From: Collinsella aerofaciens
Lineage (GTDB): Bacteria > Actinomycetota > Coriobacteriia > Coriobacteriales > Coriobacteriaceae
Length of the DNA stretch: 51,722 nt
Direction: 5' to 3'
NCBI RefSeq assembly: GCF_015552075.1
Contig: NZ_JADNDZ010000007.1
Location: 1-51,722, forward strand
Under the pieces are notes generated by a model. That model made no database searches. It saw only the letters and a list, made by a program, of their open reading frames with translations, and had not been told where the DNA came from. Position 1 is the first letter of the stretch; every line of letters begins with the position of its first letter. Shown piece after piece: positions 50,713 to 51,722 of the stretch. The translations under genes and the position numbers were made by a program.

Positions 50713-51561
50713 ATGGGAGCCGTCCACGTTCGCACGCCTAAGAACTTTGTGCTCGAGGAGCGCCTGGAGCGCTACGCCGATGCGATTGAGACGAACCCCG
50801 AGGCCTATGCCGGAGATTGGCGTGAAGCCTGTGCGCCAGTTGGCAGCAAGCCATTCGAACACCTTCACCTGGATCTTGGCTGCGGCAAGGGAACGTACCT
50901 TGTAGAGCGCGCGGCCCACAAGCCAAACACCCTCTTTATCGGTATGGACCAGGAGCCCATCTGCATCGCCTATGCCGCACAGAAAATCTGCGAGCAGGAA
51001 CTGACCAACGCACTCGTCCTGCCCCGAGGCGCCGCATCGCTGCCGCAGCTGTTTGCCGAAGGCGAGCTCGATGTCATCACCATTAACTTTCCCACGCCGC
51101 AGCCCAAGGCCAAGTACGCCAAAAAACGACTCGTCCATGTCGACCATCTGATGCTCTACCGCCCGCTCTTTGCAGCCGGCGCCACCGTCACGCTGCGCAC
51201 CGACAGCAAGCCATTGCGCGACTACGCCCTAGGGCAGTTTACCGCGGCCGGCTACGACACGCTTTGGGTAAGCGACAACGTCCGCCGCGACCATCCCGAG
51301 CATCCCGAGACCGAGTACGAGCGCCGCACGCGCGAGATGGGCGCCGCCGTCTATGGCATTTGCGCCACACCTGGAGCGCAGCCCAGCGATGAACAGCTCG
51401 CGGCGGGGCGCGCGCAGGAGCAAAGCCTAGCCTGCTACCTGCCCGATAACCTCGATGAGCTCGCCTATGTGCCTCTGGGCATGGAAGAGGCCGTCGAGAA
51501 CTTTAGAAACCGTGCCCGCAAGGGCAAGAAGCGCCTACCGCAGGATCCTAGGGGCTTCTGA
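50713..51561 (+). CDS. trmB: tRNA (guanine-N7)-methyltransferase (TrmB), divergent
   Basis: A 282-residue enzyme that likely forms m7G46 in tRNA. The SAM motif LHLDLGCGKGTYL (about 53-65), MDQEPICIAYAA, and TEYERRTREMG near the end of the core are typical TrmB. The usual catalytic NF.DPWPK..H.KRRL is replaced by INFPTPQPKAKYAKKRLV, which keeps the Pro-Lys and the KRL but not the Asp and Trp. A ~60-residue C-terminal extension is basic at its end. The start has AAGGAG just upstream. It follows the Trm9-like gene by about 120 nt in the same direction, so the two may be co-transcribed. Confidence 0.8.
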   Translation: MGAVHVRTPKNFVLEERLERYADAIETNPEAYAGDWREACAPVGSKPFEHLHLDLGCGKGTYLVERAAHKPNTLFIGMDQEPICIAYAAQKICEQELTNALVLPRGAASLPQLFAEGELDVITINFPTPQPKAKYAKKRLVHVDHLMLYRPLFAAGATVTLRTDSKPLRDYALGQFTAAGYDTLWVSDNVRRDHPEHPETEYERRTREMGAAVYGICATPGAQPSDEQLAAGRAQEQSLACYLPDNLDELAYVPLGMEEAVENFRNRARKGKKRLPQDPRGF

Positions 51562-51722
51562 TGGTCGCGACGTCGGCAAACAAGCGCGAATAGGCGCCAA
51601 CAAACGACCCTCAAATCTAAGTGAGTAGACTTTTTTGCAATAGCCAAGCACAACCCGCATAACCAATACTAAAACCGACGCTCCTATAAGTTGTCAAGAG
51701 GCAGTTTGCGGGAGCGTTCTCT
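51562..51722. other. Intergenic tail of the window
   Basis: No gene is seen. A motif GTGAGTAGACTTTTTTGCAA (51621-51640) has a T-run that could end the trmB transcript, but no clear stem precedes it. Near the right edge, TTGACA on the minus strand (about 51696-51701) may be a -35 of a leftward promoter, without a good -10. Confidence 0.35.

Noticed and set aside
1-51722. Prophage, insertion sequence, integrase or CRISPR array
   Set aside because: No integrase, transposase, phage structural gene, or regular short repeat with spacers was found on either strand.

Overview
The window looks like a chromosomal segment from a gut actinobacterium of the class Coriobacteriia, most likely Collinsella or a close relative. 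The reasons are high G+C coding DNA, AGGAGG ribosome binding sites, frequent GTG starts, and the gene set: a single-chain PurL, a Liv ABC transporter, a bifunctional Rel, Coriobacteria-style secreted proteins and a LAQTG sortase motif. This is inferred from gene content; no rRNA gene is present to confirm it. I saw no tRNA, rRNA, CRISPR array, insertion sequence or prophage.

Layout. 1-9.3 kb (minus strand): a transglutaminase-like protein, a repeat/hairpin block, class II fructose-bisphosphate aldolase, a metallo-beta-lactamase-fold hydrolase, bifunctional (p)ppGpp enzyme Rel, and a fused RecJ nuclease plus RecQ-like helicase. 9.6-12.1 kb: a bile-acid/sodium-symporter-family permease facing a GalT-like protein and CutC. 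12.2-17.5 kb: the branched-chain amino acid ABC operon livKHMGF (minus) with a decayed livK fragment upstream. 17.7-26.7 kb: homoserine dehydrogenase, an SDR, a CPA2 antiporter, PurL and an EamA exporter. 26.8-31.2 kb: a membrane GGDEF protein, a KdgT-like permease, AzlCD and an HD-domain protein. 31.2-34.8 kb: a lactate/glycolate-type FAD dehydrogenase with EtfB and a ferredoxin-fused EtfA, probably one electron-transferring complex. 35.2-38.4 kb: a five-gene run of unknown secreted or surface proteins, one with a LAQTG sortase signal. 38.5-39.2 kb: a DUF554 membrane protein. 39.3-44.9 kb: a three-gene module of TerB-N/TerB-C protein, BrxC/BrxD-type ATPase and Lhr/BrxHI-type helicase. 45-51.6 kb: a membrane-tethered spermidine-synthase-like protein, Elp3, an HTH regulator with a DUF4097 partner, a Trm9/ALKBH8-like methyltransferase and TrmB.

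Two items stand out. The TerB-BrxD-BrxHI triad shares two parts with type 2 BREX phage defence but sits here without the BREX methylase (PglX) or phosphatase (PglZ); it may be a stand-alone defence or DNA-processing system. Second, a bacterial Elp3 and a methyltransferase carrying Trm9-like N- and C-terminal motifs lie 2 kb apart, next to TrmB. That suggests a eukaryote-like wobble-uridine (cm5U to mcm5U) tRNA modification route in a bacterium.

Operon structure is tight: many genes overlap by 4-17 nt or abut as TAG/ATG. Hairpin terminators separate most units. Several start codons were moved inward from the longest open frame because a good Shine-Dalgarno sequence precedes an internal ATG or GTG; these choices are stated per gene.
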